From Triops longicaudatus (Eukaryota > Arthropoda > Branchiopoda > Notostraca > Triopsidae), in NCBI GenBank assembly GCA_022885665.1, contig JAGQDJ010000202.1, forward strand, positions 620,001 through 684,000: a stretch of DNA of 64,000 nucleotides, read 5' to 3'. The first letter of the stretch is position 1. Each line of letters starts with the position of its first letter. Under the pieces are notes generated by a model. It was not told where the DNA came from, did not search any database, and saw only the letters and a program-made list of their open reading frames with translations. The position numbers and the translations under genes are program-made. Below are positions 25,954 through 38,845 of the stretch, one piece after another.

Positions 25954-28900
25954 TTTCTATTTCTGCTCGAGACTATTAACACGATATCGTTCTTTCAAAA
26001 CGTCAACGAATTCGAGGTCACGGACGAATTATACAATTGAAATTTCGATTGAAACGTTCTTGCTTTCAGCTAGACAAGAACACTTGTGTAAACTCGAATA
26101 GCGAAAGCAACACGTTGCGTTTTTCGCTCTCATCCGCCTTTTGTAAACGGATAACAGGAGCAATAAATTGCTATATGGGAATTTTTACACAGCACTTATG
26201 ATGAGAATGCGTTTCCGGGCCAACGGACCGGACATAGCAAAGGAAGTTCGTGGAGGTTCAAAGCTTGTTTCACCGTAAAAGGGAAAGTTTGATTCTAGTA
26301 TACGTGTGTAGTATGGTTCGTGACTCTCCAAAGTCAACCAGCTAACTAAAAGCTGGGTGTGAAGGCGAGCTGGCTTTTATTCACGGAAGGAGACAAAACT
26401 AGTTTCTCAGTGGACTTGCGGGAGAGAACTGGTACTAGTCCATACTTACAGCTACACGGAGACACACCTGTGTACCTTTTGAAACAGACTACGAACCGCA
26501 TGCATTGGAGCAAAGAAACCTTGACTCAGTCTCCGTAAGGTAACGAACACCTAGAGGGCTGAAACTTCCGAATGACGACTTGAAATACCTTGGAAAACCC
26601 TGGTCGTGTTAAAGAGGAGTGAGTGTACCGGTTTGAAAGAAATCTTACCGTGAAGAAAAGGTAAGGGGAAATGACCACTTCCTCCATAACAAAGCCAACT
26701 ACTTGAATAGTATTGTATCACAGTCAATGTACACAGTCTTATTTTGCAAGTTTCACGTATCGGCAAATGAACAGACACTTATTTGGCATTACAGGGTACG
26801 GTCCTCTTATTTACAAATTGCAAACGGAGAACCAAAATATTCGTAATTAATTTTTCACTAGAAAAACTTTGACAAATGAAACCTGGGTGTTACGGTACTG
26901 AAATATTGTTTTATTACTATATTTTTGTTTTAATACATAGTCAAATTCATACTTTGTAAAGAAGTCAAATGTTAGCTAATCCGACTGTTCAAATGTTGGA
27001 CAGACGAGATGAAGCCGTTTTGAAAGTGCTTTCTTGTTTTCATCCTGAAGGACAGATTTTTGGTATCTCCCAACTAGGAAGCCGAAGGAAAGATAGAGGT
27101 TTTGATAAAATCTTTTAGTTTGGTAGAAAATGTGACCTGTGTCAAATTTACAGTACCCAGATATGCAAATTCGCACGAAAGTTAGCCTCGGGACGACCTC
27201 AGTTTGTGCAAGGACCTAACCAATTCGCTCTCGTTGAGTGCAACGCTCTCAAGCAAAACAGAGATCGTTTTAACCGTAAACACTATATAGTTCTTACTTT
27301 CACTGCTAAGAAAAGTTATATAACCTTTTATGTTTTTGCGTTCGTCCTTCAACGGATTGCGCATAACACCAGAAATTCGAAAGTAGAAATTAAACGCCAG
27401 GCTTCTTCTGTAGATAGTTAATCTGCTTGGCGTGGTTAGTTGTTTGCTTTCGTCAGCTTCCAACAATCCTTCCATGACCACGCATAAAAACCTGACAAAT
27501 ACCTAGTCTGTAATGTTACGTAAAACAATGAGATTAATACAATAGTTATTTTAATACAAATTACTATACTCGCCTACCTATCCGTAGATTAGATTCATTT
27601 TCCAGAACAACGGGTCAAAGCCCAATATTCTAAGGTTTCCTAAGAAGTATATTTGGATAAGGGAACCCAAATTTTAGCTAATACCTAGTTCCTCGTAACT
27701 TAAGCATTGCGTACTACGTTATTCGTAATACGTCCGTAGGAAGGATTGTATATCGCGAAAAGTACGCTAATAACCGTAGGGCATTCGCGTTAATCATCAG
27801 GCAATCTTAAATCTTTCTGCATTTTTTAACCTCTTCTTCTACGTTTTCTATGCTAGTTTAATCGAACAAAAATGCTAAAAATACCATACTAGCATAACAA
27901 ACAGTAGGTGACTTGAGGGATTTATGCTTTTGGTAAAAAGACAACTCACGAACGCAAACAAATTTCTTTACAACTGACCGGAAAAACCCGTTGGTAAATT
28001 GACGGTAAACATCTCCAAGTGCGCTAATAACTGAAGGGTTATCTCTTATTTCACCTGATTCAGCATTAATATGACATTTACTGAGTGCAGAATTCCCCTT
28101 CCAGCTTTCGACATTACATCGCAAAAGGTTAAAAAGGACAATACATCACGCAAATTCGACTACCTTACAGGTAAAGAAAAGACACAAAACTAAACGGAAA
28201 TTTCAACTTCCACTTGACTTTATTTGATACATAAAACAAGGGTTCAAACGTTTTCAGCTTTGGGAAATACATGACTTTAAAAAAAAATATCTAAAAAAAA
28301 AGATTAAAAAAACTAAGGGATACACAATTATAATAAAATTCCATAATAAATATAGAGAATTTGACTGTTGCACATACTGTTTAACCATTCCATTTTCTTT
28401 CACCACGAACCACGCATATTGTCAAAAGAAACACACAAAATGGCAAAATTATGCAGTGATAAAAGTTGTCTGTTTTTATCCTGCTCTTTGGAAAGTTAAG
28501 AAAAATAAAAGCTCCATTTTTTTTAAGCGTTTTCAATACTGAGCCTCTCGTCAAAGTGTCACAAGAATTATTTCGAGAAAAACTTTCTAAAACGAACCCA
28601 AAACCTTGCTCAGTCGAGTTAAAATCCTAAGTACGATAATTTTCACTGATTCAATAGACTGTAAAACAAATCTTTCTGTCAAGAAAAGGGCGACATTCAC
28701 ATTGACATCGAACGCAGATCGCCTTTTAAGTTAAAAGCGCGAAAAATATTTTTCTTCCTTAAAGGAGAAAATAGAGGGTTCAGGGGAATACAAGCACAAT
28801 ACATATATAAAAAAGTAATGAAGCCTTTTAAATGTACACAGAAAACAAAACTGGACACCATGAAACTTTTTTTTTTTAATTTTGACTAGAAAGTTTCTCT

Positions 28901-29213
28901 TCAAAAGAAGACGAAATTGCACAATAAACTTTACAAAATATTTTTTTCTTGTAACCGAGGAAGAAATAAGAGATTCTGACTACGTTACATTTTTTTACAG
29001 AAAAAGAAAAGAAAGTGTGCAGTATTTAACGGACGTGGGTAAAATGAGGTCAAAGAATGAGATTTTTTGTGGTTCTAACAGGAATTTTCTGTTCACAACA
29101 TACTCTTTAAAGTATTTTTTTTTTCTTTGGGATTAAGGAGGGATTAAGTGCTGGTTTGTTCTCTTTAAAGTACTTTTGACGACGCATTTTTGGTGAGTAA
29201 AACATGACTGGAT
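25954..29213. other. Intergenic DNA upstream of ZIP and downstream of PKA-R2
   Basis: About 3.3 kb without a supported gene. The left part carries the ZIP promoter and 5' untranslated region. The right part (about 28.2-29.2 kb) is very AT-rich with many T and A runs and probably includes the long 3' untranslated region of PKA-R2. Confidence 0.5.
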
Positions 29214-31688
29214 TCATCGTACGTCACTAATGTTGGCTTTTGACCCAAAAATGCGAATCAGTTGATCTTCGTAATCGTCAATGTTACGCTTCATGAGATC
29301 TTTGCAGGGTCCCAGCAACCGCTCGAATGCATCCACATCCAGAACTAGCGTAGATAAGGAATAAAAAAATCACATTAATTAAAAACATTACCTTGATTTC
29401 AGTACATTTGAATATTGCACGATCATAAAATGAAATATGTCTTATATCTTAACAATAATGACACAAAATAATTTTTGATGACGCAATAATAACTTTTGAC
29501 TTCCAAGGATTACAAGGTAGAATGTTAAGCGTACTGCTACAACGAATTCTTCGTAAACCTAGCCAGAACTTTTTTTTTTGTTGGCAAATCTACTTACAAG
29601 CTAGTCGAACTGGTCCTATACAGTTGACGGATGCGGCACGTGGCCGATGTGTCACCAAGGCTAATTCTCCGAAATAGCCTCCTTTTGAAATGCGACTCAC
29701 CTAAAATAGAGGGGGGAAAATGAATTGGCATCGAACCTTTTTGCGTTATTTCACAAACTATAATACCCTAGACACTACTCCTTTTTAAACACAAGTCTGA
29801 AAACTATACAAAGAAAAATTTACTAAACTCGACTAGCTCGGTTAAAAAGGGACCACAATTACCACACAAGGAAAATGGAAGCAAAAATACTCATATTTGA
29901 TATGAAGCCAAGACAAACCTGTAGTAAACGAAGCACTTCGATTAACGTTCAGATCACATTACACAACTTCTTATTTCGGACAGTACGAGTAAAGCCATAT
30001 AAACAAAATAGAGAAGACTTGCCCATGGGGCCTCAAATCTTCTGAAAGAGGATTTACAAGCGTTAAGGTAATCTGAACAAACAGTCCCAGTCACTCGATA
30101 GCTAAGTACACCCCAATTTATGCTGGAAATTCCGCTTCTCATATTTGGAACGATGTCCAAAAAACAAACGCTATTCATAACGAACAAGTTCAACAAATGG
30201 TAGAAATATTAGTAAAAAAAATACTTTAAAAGGATATTAAAAAATCTATTTCACGAGTATCTCAGGATAATTAAGAAACGTACATGAAACGAAACGTTAA
30301 AAACGGATAAATAAAAATCTTACTTCCGCTTCTTGACCGTTCTCATTCACGACCGAGATCTGCACCGTTCCATCTTCGACAAAATACATTCCATCGGCAT
30401 TATCTCCTTGGCGAATTACACAGTGCCCGTCTGCGTACGTGCGAGGTACCAGCGCATCAGCCAAATTCATACGTTCATAAGCCTGTTTTGAAAATAAAAA
30501 TTGAAGTGCAAATAGAAAGTCAGATAAAAACCTATTGCAAACAAAGCATGTTGTGTGTAACCCGTAACGTGGAGAAAGTTACTACACAAATAGACGTACC
30601 TTTAAGCAACGTAGTAAAGGAACGCCTTCTAACAGAGTCTCGTACATCTTCCTTTTCCGGAAAGCGTTCTTGAGGAGAATACGACGGAAAGTCGGTCGAT
30701 CCATCGCCCACAAAGACCCGGGGCCATCAGCTTGGATAGTCGCAGCTCGGGGCATGTTGTACATTAGGGCCAATTCGCCAAAACTTCCGCTGTTGTTGTA
30801 GCGACCCACTAAACGCGGCACTCCTTCTTCGTCTCCCACAAAAATATTGAACGAACCACTGAGGAAAAGGAGAACAAGTGCACAAGCAGAGATCTAATTA
30901 TAATATATTCTACCTTAAATATTTTAACACTATGTTTAGTCACCATATTTTAAAAAATCCTTTGTTATCTCTTCTCCTTTACCTTTCGATGACATAGAAG
31001 TTGTCACCGTCGTCTCCTTGCTTGATAACAAAATCTCCATCGTTGACCAAACGCTCAAACATTGCATCCAAGACATCTTGCATTTGCTCCTATACAAAGA
31101 TTATATGAAATTTAATTTACTTTGTACCACAAAGAACGAAAGCTCACTAATGAGCATTGAGAAGTAAACAATTAAATTTTTGAATATTTACTGGGTCAAG
31201 AGATCTGAATAAAAAGATATTTTTCACTGCTTCAGATAATCTTTGACGTTGTTCATCAGATTTGGGGTAAATCACTTTCTCCGCTTCATCGTCATCTCCT
31301 TCTGGATCGTAAGCTTCGGCGAAAACAGATTTTCTTCGCGAAAATCGACTCGATGGGGGTTCTAAGAATTAAGTTTTAAATTACAACAGGTTACAATGCA
31401 AACTGTTGCATCGTTCGAGTTTTATTTGCAATTATCGCTTTGAAGAGACGCTGTTAATTGTAGAAATTTACCGGGCATAGGCTCATCACTCTCGTCTGTT
31501 AACATCGAATCTTCCGAGTCCTCTCGTAACCTTCCATTGCCTTGCTGGTCCCTTAAACGGGTGAAATAATCGGCAGCAAACACGACTAGATTGACCGGTC
31601 GTTCCACCAGACAATGGACTGTAAATTCCAACAAAAGTTCTTGCAATTCAGAAGAAATTTCATAGCGAGCCAGTCCTGTTTGAGCCAT
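29214..31688 (-). CDS. PRKAR2: cAMP-dependent protein kinase type II regulatory subunit
   Basis: Seven exons: 31472-31688, 31192-31361, 30983-31089, 30600-30858, 30324-30482, 29598-29700 and 29214-29344 (1146 nt, 381 residues). The subunit holds PKA catalytic subunits inactive until cAMP binds, and anchors the holoenzyme to AKAPs. The N-terminal dimerisation/docking domain is visible (about 8-50: ELQELLLEF...VVFAADYFTRLRDQ). An acidic linker leads to the inhibitor site RFSRRKSVFAEAYDPE; the RRKS serine makes it type II, which is autophosphorylated. Two cAMP-binding domains follow, each with an intact phosphate-binding cassette: FGELALMYNMPRAAT and FGELALVTHRPRAAS. Conserved DNFYVIE and DGMYFVE precede them. 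Length is normal for RII. Start and all phases are consistent. Confidence 0.95.
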
Positions 31689-32503
31689 GGTCCCACTTTG
31701 CTGAGATTCAGCAATGTTTCTCTAGTAAAAGACCACAAAAAGCTCATAAAACATACACACTAATAGACCCAAATCGCAAAAAAAGCAAATGGCGTCTGGC
31801 AGTACGAAAACCTTTTAACTCAAAACGTAACACGCAATTCAGGTAGTTTAACGAAACACGACACAACACTACATACAAAGAGTTAGACGACATGCATAAG
31901 CTAAAGCCTTCAAAGGTAATAAGGCTTAAAATTTAATTAATTTTTACCACCATAATAGTGCTTTCCCAGCCCGAAAAACACTACCTGTGTCACTCTGACG
32001 TCATTGGTGAACGCCCCTGTGTGATGGCCTGACTAAACGAAAAATCGTTCAATATTTAAATTACATTGTGTTTTAACGAAAGGAAAGAAAATTTTGTACA
32101 TTTTTCAAGAACATCGTCGTCTTCGTATCTCTCGTAATTTAAAATAGCATAAGTTTAGAAAATAGTACTAAAAACTCATGATGATGACCAATTGAGAAAA
32201 TTGTCGTAGATAAATTTGCGAAAGTAAAACTTGGCGTCAATTGTCTCTCAAATATACTCAACAGGTTTGCGTTAAAATTTTTATTTTTCAGTAATCTAAA
32301 ATTTTCATCAAATTTAATTCCTGTCTTGAAATGACTATAAATTACTTTTCTTCGACGGGAAACATCACCTTCGGAGTTTCTCCGTTCTAGTTTAAAAGAT
32401 GGCGATAGCATCACTTGAGCGGTCAAAAATACTAGTAGCGTAAACAAAATCCGTTGTAAGTACGCTCCTTGCGCGCAAATTTTCAAGATATAAAAGTAAA
32501 AGA
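31689..32503. promoter_or_regulatory. Divergent promoter region of PKA-R2 and WDR83
   Basis: These 815 bp separate opposite start codons. They include a TGACGTCA palindrome at 31997-32004 within CTCTGACGTCATTGG, a perfect full cAMP response element (CRE). No other site is convincing. Confidence 0.5.
31997..32004. promoter_or_regulatory. Perfect cAMP response element (CRE) upstream of PKA-R2
   Basis: The palindrome TGACGTCA, the full CREB-binding consensus, lies about 310 bp upstream of the PKA regulatory subunit start codon and about 500 bp upstream of WDR83. Function is inferred from consensus and position. Confidence 0.5.
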
Positions 32504-33894
32504 ATGGCAACAAGTACCCAGAACATCCCCTCTGTTCTAATTAAAAGCATTGATTGCAAACAAGGTGCCGTACGGGCAGTTAGGTTTAATGGTATGGTCC
32601 GAAAAAATTATTTAAAAAAAACTCATGTTCATTCTTTTCTAATTAGTCGATGGTAACTACTGTATTACGTGTGGATCGGACAAAAGTCTCAAATTATGGA
32701 ATCCTTATAAAGGTTTAACCTTGAAGACATATTCAGGTCATGGTTACGAAGTCTTGGACGCACAAGGCTCTTGTGACAGCAGGTATAATATATTATATTT
32801 CTGTCAGCGAATATCTCTATCTTTCAATTTTCCAGTCACATTGTATCTTGTGGTATGGATAAATCGGTCATTCTATGGGATGTAAGCACAGGACAAGCTA
32901 TTAGAAAATTTCGTGGACACATCGCTACCGTTAATACAGTTCGGTTTAATGAAGAATCAACCTTGGCCGTCTCCGGTTCCGTAGACGGTTCTGTCCGGTG
33001 CTGGGATTGCCGCACTAAGCAGAACACGCCAATTCAAGTACTCTTTCTCGATGGTTTTATTATTTTTATAAAAAATAAATTGTCATCGGTTATTTTATTT
33101 TCTTGTAAATACCTTATTTTGGTTTAAGGTCATGGAAGAGGCCAAAGATAGTGTTACATCTGTGCAAACGTCGGATCATGAAATTTTAAGCGGATCTGGT
33201 GACGGGAAAATTCGTCGTTACGATATCCGGAATGGACAACTTATGACGGACGAAATGGGTCATTCTGTCTCGTGTGTCAATTTCACACGTGACGGACAAG
33301 GCTTAGTCGTTAGCTGCTTAGACAGTTCCGTTCGGCTTATGGACAAGGACACTGGCGAAATGCTTCAAGAGTATTAACTTTTCTCCACTTTAGTTAGTGT
33401 TAACTGTCGTAACGCTTTATTGCATCAAGAGCTCTCATATTTTATGAAGTGCACTTCAAGAGCTCTCATTTAACCGTAATTACATTTCTGAATAGGTAGC
33501 TATATAGTTCATATCTTTATTATAGGCCCTATGAAGACTTGTTGGACGATTTAATTTCCATCTGTGTTACTTTTAGTATCATTTTCATATCTCATGGCAT
33601 ATTGAGACTAAGCCTTGATTTCCTTTTTGTTCAAGGTATACCGGTCACTCAAATAAGGACTATCGCATTGACAGCTGTTTAAACCATACAGATACTCAAA
33701 TTATAAGCGGGTCAGAAGATGGACACGTCTACATATGGTCGTTAGTCCAAGGAACCGTTTTGGCTAAAATTGTGCACCCTGATACCCGTGTAGTGCATTC
33801 TTTAACTCCCCATCCAAGTGAAACTTGCTTAATTACTGCTACACAAGGGAAAATTTTTGTTTGGAGAGATCATGTCCCCGACGAAGACAAGTAA
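32504..33894 (+). CDS. WDR83: WD repeat protein WDR83 (MAPK organizer 1)
   Basis: Five exons: 32504-32591, 32647-32782, 32836-33037, 33129-33370 and 33636-33894 (927 nt, 308 residues; human about 315). The protein is a seven-bladed WD40 propeller reported as an ERK-pathway scaffold and a spliceosome-associated factor. Repeats are visible as CGSDKSLKLWNPYKG, CGMDKSVILWDVSTG, SGSVDGSVRCWDCRTK, SGSGDGKIRRYDIRNG, DSSVRLMDKDTGE, SGSEDGHVYIWSLVQG and a final TATQGKIFVWRD. It begins MATSTQNIPS and ends HVPDEDK. The gene is convergent with UBE3C. A poly(A) signal sits at 33991-33996. Confidence 0.94.
33425..33473. repeat. Short direct repeat in WDR83 intron 4
   Basis: The motif TCAAGAGCTCTCAT occurs twice about 30 bp apart, with the related TTCAAGAG at the end of the preceding exon. 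It is probably a small local duplication. Confidence 0.4.
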
Positions 33895-33990
33895 TCACTT
33901 TAACTGTTCTTTTCTTGTATGAATGTGCATTGATTCGTTTATATATATTTGAAAACTCTTAAGTCAGTTTTGATAGAATTCTATTTTGTA

Positions 33991-33996
33991 AATAAA
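33991..33996 (+). promoter_or_regulatory. Poly(A) signal of WDR83
   Basis: AATAAA on the plus strand, 97 nt after the WDR83 stop codon, in the short spacer before the convergent UBE3C gene. Confidence 0.6.
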
Positions 33997-34095
33997 AAAG
34001 AAGACATTACAAATCCAAACATTAAAAGTGAAATTAATTAACCTTCACTTTCTGTGCTAAACGTTTCTTTTACACTTCCCAGAAAACTTCCAAAA

Positions 34096-37000
34096 TTAGC
34101 TTAATTCGAAACCGGCGCCAGATTCTAACGCGTAAAGGAGTTTAGTCCGTAGCGCAGCTTCGTCTTTAAATTCCGGAAGTTTTAACAAGTTCATACAAGT
34201 ACTGGCGGTGGGCAATCGGTCTTCTGCACCAGCATTCTGGATACAAAATGGAGGATCCAATTCCTTCAAAAGGGCAGAAAATGAAACAAAAACAAATAAT
34301 TGATAAATATTTAAACCGTTTAACTATGAAATAAGCGATGTATTATATATACTAAATAACCCCTTCGAATGTAGGAAATAATTCAATTACTTTAAAACCG
34401 AGTAAAGGCGGTCTGGAGCAACTAGTGACGTAACGAAGCAACTTTCGGCGAAGCGTATCGTCAAAACTGTCGACCACGCGCCAAAAATTCTTAATGACGG
34501 GATGCTCCGGGCTGTAGCCGCCTGCGTAGTTGGTATTCCGCTTTAGGTCTTCGACGTCTATGGGCGTGTAAGCCCCCGAAATTAGAATCTGCAGCTCACG
34601 ATAATTAAACATTTGTAACCACTCAATGTCAACCACGTTTGCAAGCCCCTGTGAAGAAAAAGATAGCAATAATAATGAAATCTACACACGGAAATTTTTA
34701 TACAATGCGAAAAAATCTTTTCAATTAATTCATCAACGTACTTGTCGAAATGCTTGACATTGTAAGCGGATTTGGCGATTAAGTTTGTAATCTGCCACCA
34801 AGTGAATATATTCGATACGGTTAGCTGCCGTGACAGGAATATTTGATCCATTGGGTTTTAATTCTTCAACCTAATCACATTGGAAATCAGCGAAACACAA
34901 AAAAAAGACAGCTAATGCAAACGTAAAATGATTTGAACACACTTAATTCCGAAAACGTAAAAAAGAAAATTGACCGATACAACAAGTCCAATGCAGACAG
35001 CAGTAAACTTTCTTCATTATGAATTTTCTTGACAGTTATTGCAATTGAATTACTTTAATAAAGTGAATTGTGGCTTTTGAATGACAAACCATCATCAATA
35101 CGTCGTGGTGTGCAGTATGTTGAGGCACCACCGCAAACATAAACAATTACAACTTGCCTTAGTTTCCCCCAACTCGCTGCTGACTAACGTGAAATCCAAG
35201 CCCAATTCCGAAACATCTCCCTCGTAATGTCTCAATGACAGTAGGTTCCGATATAATACAGGATCTAAAGATGCTAAATGATGAATATCTGCCGTAGCTT
35301 GACCCAACAGCTTTGACAAGAAGAAATCTGCAAACGGTAACTCCACTAGCAAATTTTCGTACAGAGCCTAATTAATAATAATGAAATTAAATTAAAACGA
35401 AAGAAAATCGAGTCACTTTTTTGCCCTAATTACTTTGCCTAGCATACGCCCTATGAAGTAATAATGTTTAGGGAAGTCTTCTACGATGAGATGCACGTTC
35501 GGGTTCGGGTAAATCAAGTTATCAGTTGTCATCTTAAAAAATCCCCTATTCGGATCAAACGAAGTCTTCAGCAATTCTGTTAAAAACTCTCTGAAGATTC
35601 CTCCACCATCAATGCCAGCTTCATCCAAACCGACAGCGTTAATGAGCTGGACTCTCATTTTGAGCTTCAAATTTGGTTCTAGACAACAACACCAAACATG
35701 CACGTGAGGTTTTAATTACACACGAAAAAATATCATACAAGCTACCATTTTCAGGAGAAAGTTTCTCAAAGGCATCTTCGTATAAGTAGTTCCTGCGTAC
35801 CATGACGCTGATGGCTGCGCCTTGCAAAAAATGTGTCATATCACCCTGGTGTTGCTGCTTGTCTGCCGTTAATAATTGCTGGAACGCTCGCACTCGGTCA
35901 GGAAACGATATTACGAAAGGAATCTCTCGTAAAACCGCCAAAGTGCGAACTTCTCTTGTGGACAAGGGTGGCCCTTCATCCTCTACAGTATAGACAATGA
36001 CAAGGAAAAATAAATATAACATAAAAACAAAGTTCTTTTCAAACATATTTGTACGATAACTTGAGCTGAGATTATTGGACGTCTAAAAAGATCTGATATT
36101 AATCTTAATATGATATATGATTTTAATATTAAAAATAGAAACACAACATAAAAATGTTACCTAGCTGGGTCCTACTTAATGACATAAGACCTCTGAAAGG
36201 TCGGTATGGACGTGTTTGACCTCTACGAAAGGAAATTTGTGGTTTGTCTTGAGGCAGCGAAACTCTCGGCGAAATCCACAGATTTGGAGGACAAAATGGC
36301 CGTTTGGTATCTCGACTATGCAATTGTCTCACTAAATGGACAGTAACCTATTCAAAAATGCCAATATAATTGTTATGTAGCGATTTCGAAGTATTTTTCC
36401 ACTTCGTATACTTAGTAGATAGTTTTACTTTAAAGAGGTGAATCCAAGTTTGCGTGCTTTGTGTCTCTTCCGCCACTTTGGAGTTCCGCTGTTGACTCAG
36501 TGGCGCAAACCGATGACTTTCAGCCCGCGAATCCGGATACGCTAATTCCACCAGACCCAAGCAAACGTCTTTCAACATGTTACACATATCAATGATTTGG
36601 TAAATTGCAAACGGCATCGCTCTGACACCCCCTTTGCTAGAATCCCCTGGAAGTTTAAAAAATAACAAAGTTAACGTAGAATCCGAGATAGTCACACATT
36701 ACATGACAAGGATTTTACAAACAGGAATAGGTCGATGGGGTTTTCAGTACAGAATATATATATTTATGGAAGGTAATGTCTTACCTGAAATTTCGCCGTA
36801 GAATTCATCATCATGGAGTGTAATTAGCAAGTGGCTAAATAACGCGCAAAAAACAGCTAACAGTGGAATAATTTTCCGACTTTCTTCCAAAGACATGGCC
36901 ATTCCTTTCGCCAGTATCTGAACCAACGGTCTTGTTTCAGAGCTGAATAAGGAAACTTGAGACGTTTTCTGAATTATGGCCCACAATTGGCGCAGAACCG

Positions 37001-38845
37001 AAGGCTTGAAGGCTAATGTATAAAGAATCCTACGCAATTTTAAAGATTTAATAAATTTATTTGCAAAAAAAAATAATTATGTACTTTAAGCAATTACCGA
37101 TTGCGGTGTAATGCCAGTTTGTCAGCAAGCAGTAACTGATGACAAATCTGACATAAGTTTGACAAAGTTTCCGGTCCTGCTTGAGTACGGTCTACCACGG
37201 TGATAATATTTTGCACGAATGATGATTCATTTAGCAGAAGAATGCTGTTTCCCACCAAGGCTCTGATGTCTTCGTTTCCAGGAGACGACATTTCTACATC
37301 ACTTTCATCTTCCAGGTCATCATCATCCGTTGGATCAATTGAAACGGTTTTATATTGAGAGAGGCATGAAGCGTGTTGGCCCAAAACTGCCAAATACTGA
37401 CTTAAAATCTGTGGATCTTTCAAACCTGTGAGACAAATAAAGGTCAACATCTAACATGAAAGCGGATTTTACACCATTTACTCGAATGGTTGTGGCCTAA
37501 GATAAGTAAACTGTTCCACAGCCAGGGATTTACATCTTTGTGGTAGCTTGAAACTGTTTGAATGAGCTCCAAAAGTGGGAAACGGTTACCGAAGTTTGCT
37601 ATGGAAGGCAAAACTAAGTAATCCACTTGCTCGGAATACGTTTTCATGAGGAAAGCTTCAGAAAATGCTGTCATAGCGATTTTTCTGTGAATAAATGAAA
37701 GACAAGCAAAAATGAATATTATTAAAGTTCAAATTATTTGTTCAATTCTGTGTTTGAATTTTAAACTCCTTTTCTTAGTATTATTATATTTTATTTTTAT
37801 TTTACTTAGTTTTTCTTTCTTTCATGTTTTTTTTTTTGTTTTACTTGTAGTTAGAATCTGCACAGGATACTTGTAAAGGTTTCAACAGCAAGTCAATAAG
37901 ACTAGCAGCGAGTGCAGTGGGCGGCCTGGACGTTTTGTTTAGCATAGGGGGAACTTTGGAGTCAATTATGTACCTCAGGCTGAAATAATAACCTGTAAAA
38001 AAGCAAGAACTTTTGCAATGATGTGCACCTGAAGGTTGCTATTTCAACTTTATATTTTACCATTTTTGAGGACATAATATAGCATATGGGCCAAATATGG
38101 TTCCCCGCTATGTTTAGTCCACAAATCTTTATTTGTTGCTGACTCTAAGATCCTGAAATGGACAGCTAGAGGAAATTTGCTTTCCAAATCATTTTGGATC
38201 ACGTAAACCACGTGACGGAGCGTAATTTGCAGATATTTGGCGAGTCTCAAGGGCCAGAGATTCCCTTGATCTTGACAGGCTTGAATTACTGAAGCAAATG
38301 CTTTTAAAAGCAACTGTGAGAGCCAATTCTATTAAGAACATAAAGAAAGCAATTCAAACCGCTTGTACACAAACAGCTCACGATTACTGGCGATAACGAG
38401 CAGCGCGAACGTCGTATACAATAAAAAAAAATTCGCATACCAACTTTGAAGAGTCCAACTTTTCTTCATAGAAAAGACTGATGTATTTTAACAATCTAGC
38501 TAAAGTTTCCAAATTTGAGATGTTGGGAACTTTTTGCAGGGAGTTTTGTAGATCTTCGAACAATTTACGATGGACTTTCTTTTGATGAGAACGAACCAAA
38601 AATCCCCGAACGAATGCTTGGATTTTTACGGCGCTTTCAATTTGCTTTCTTAGCTCCTAGTTCATATTAATTATGAATATAATTTTAATAGTTGTATTTG
38701 CTCAAACTTTAATCATTGTGTTTACTTCTCTCTTTTGTCGCTCCAAGTGTGCTCGCGATAATAACGAATCCCGCTGTTCTTTTCGGCTGACACCTCCTAA
38801 ATTTTGCAGAGGTTTGCGGCGAAAATTGCCTTCAAAACTATACAT
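34096..38845 (-). CDS. UBE3C: HECT-type ubiquitin ligase UBE3C
   Basis: Fifteen exons: 38726-38845, 38441-38656, 38061-38313, 37845-37992, 37482-37684, 37098-37425, 36785-37029, 36429-36646, 36161-36347, 35746-35982, 35434-35678, 35158-35367, 34742-34870, 34391-34648 and 34096-34263 (3165 nt, 1054 residues; human about 1083). The enzyme works with the proteasome to extend ubiquitin chains. The N-terminus MYSFEGNFRRKPLQNLGGVS matches the family start. An IQ motif (IQAFVRGFLVRSHQ) follows near residue 50. The C-terminal HECT domain includes YLYEDAFEKLSPENEP, GLDEAGIDGGGIFREFL, HYYFIGRMLGK and LPFADFFLSKLLG. The catalytic Cys is about 1022 in LPTASTCMNLLKLPEF, and the protein ends GAGFELS. The intron between 34870 and 35158 uses a GC donor (AAG|GCAAGT). 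All phases agree. Confidence 0.95.
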
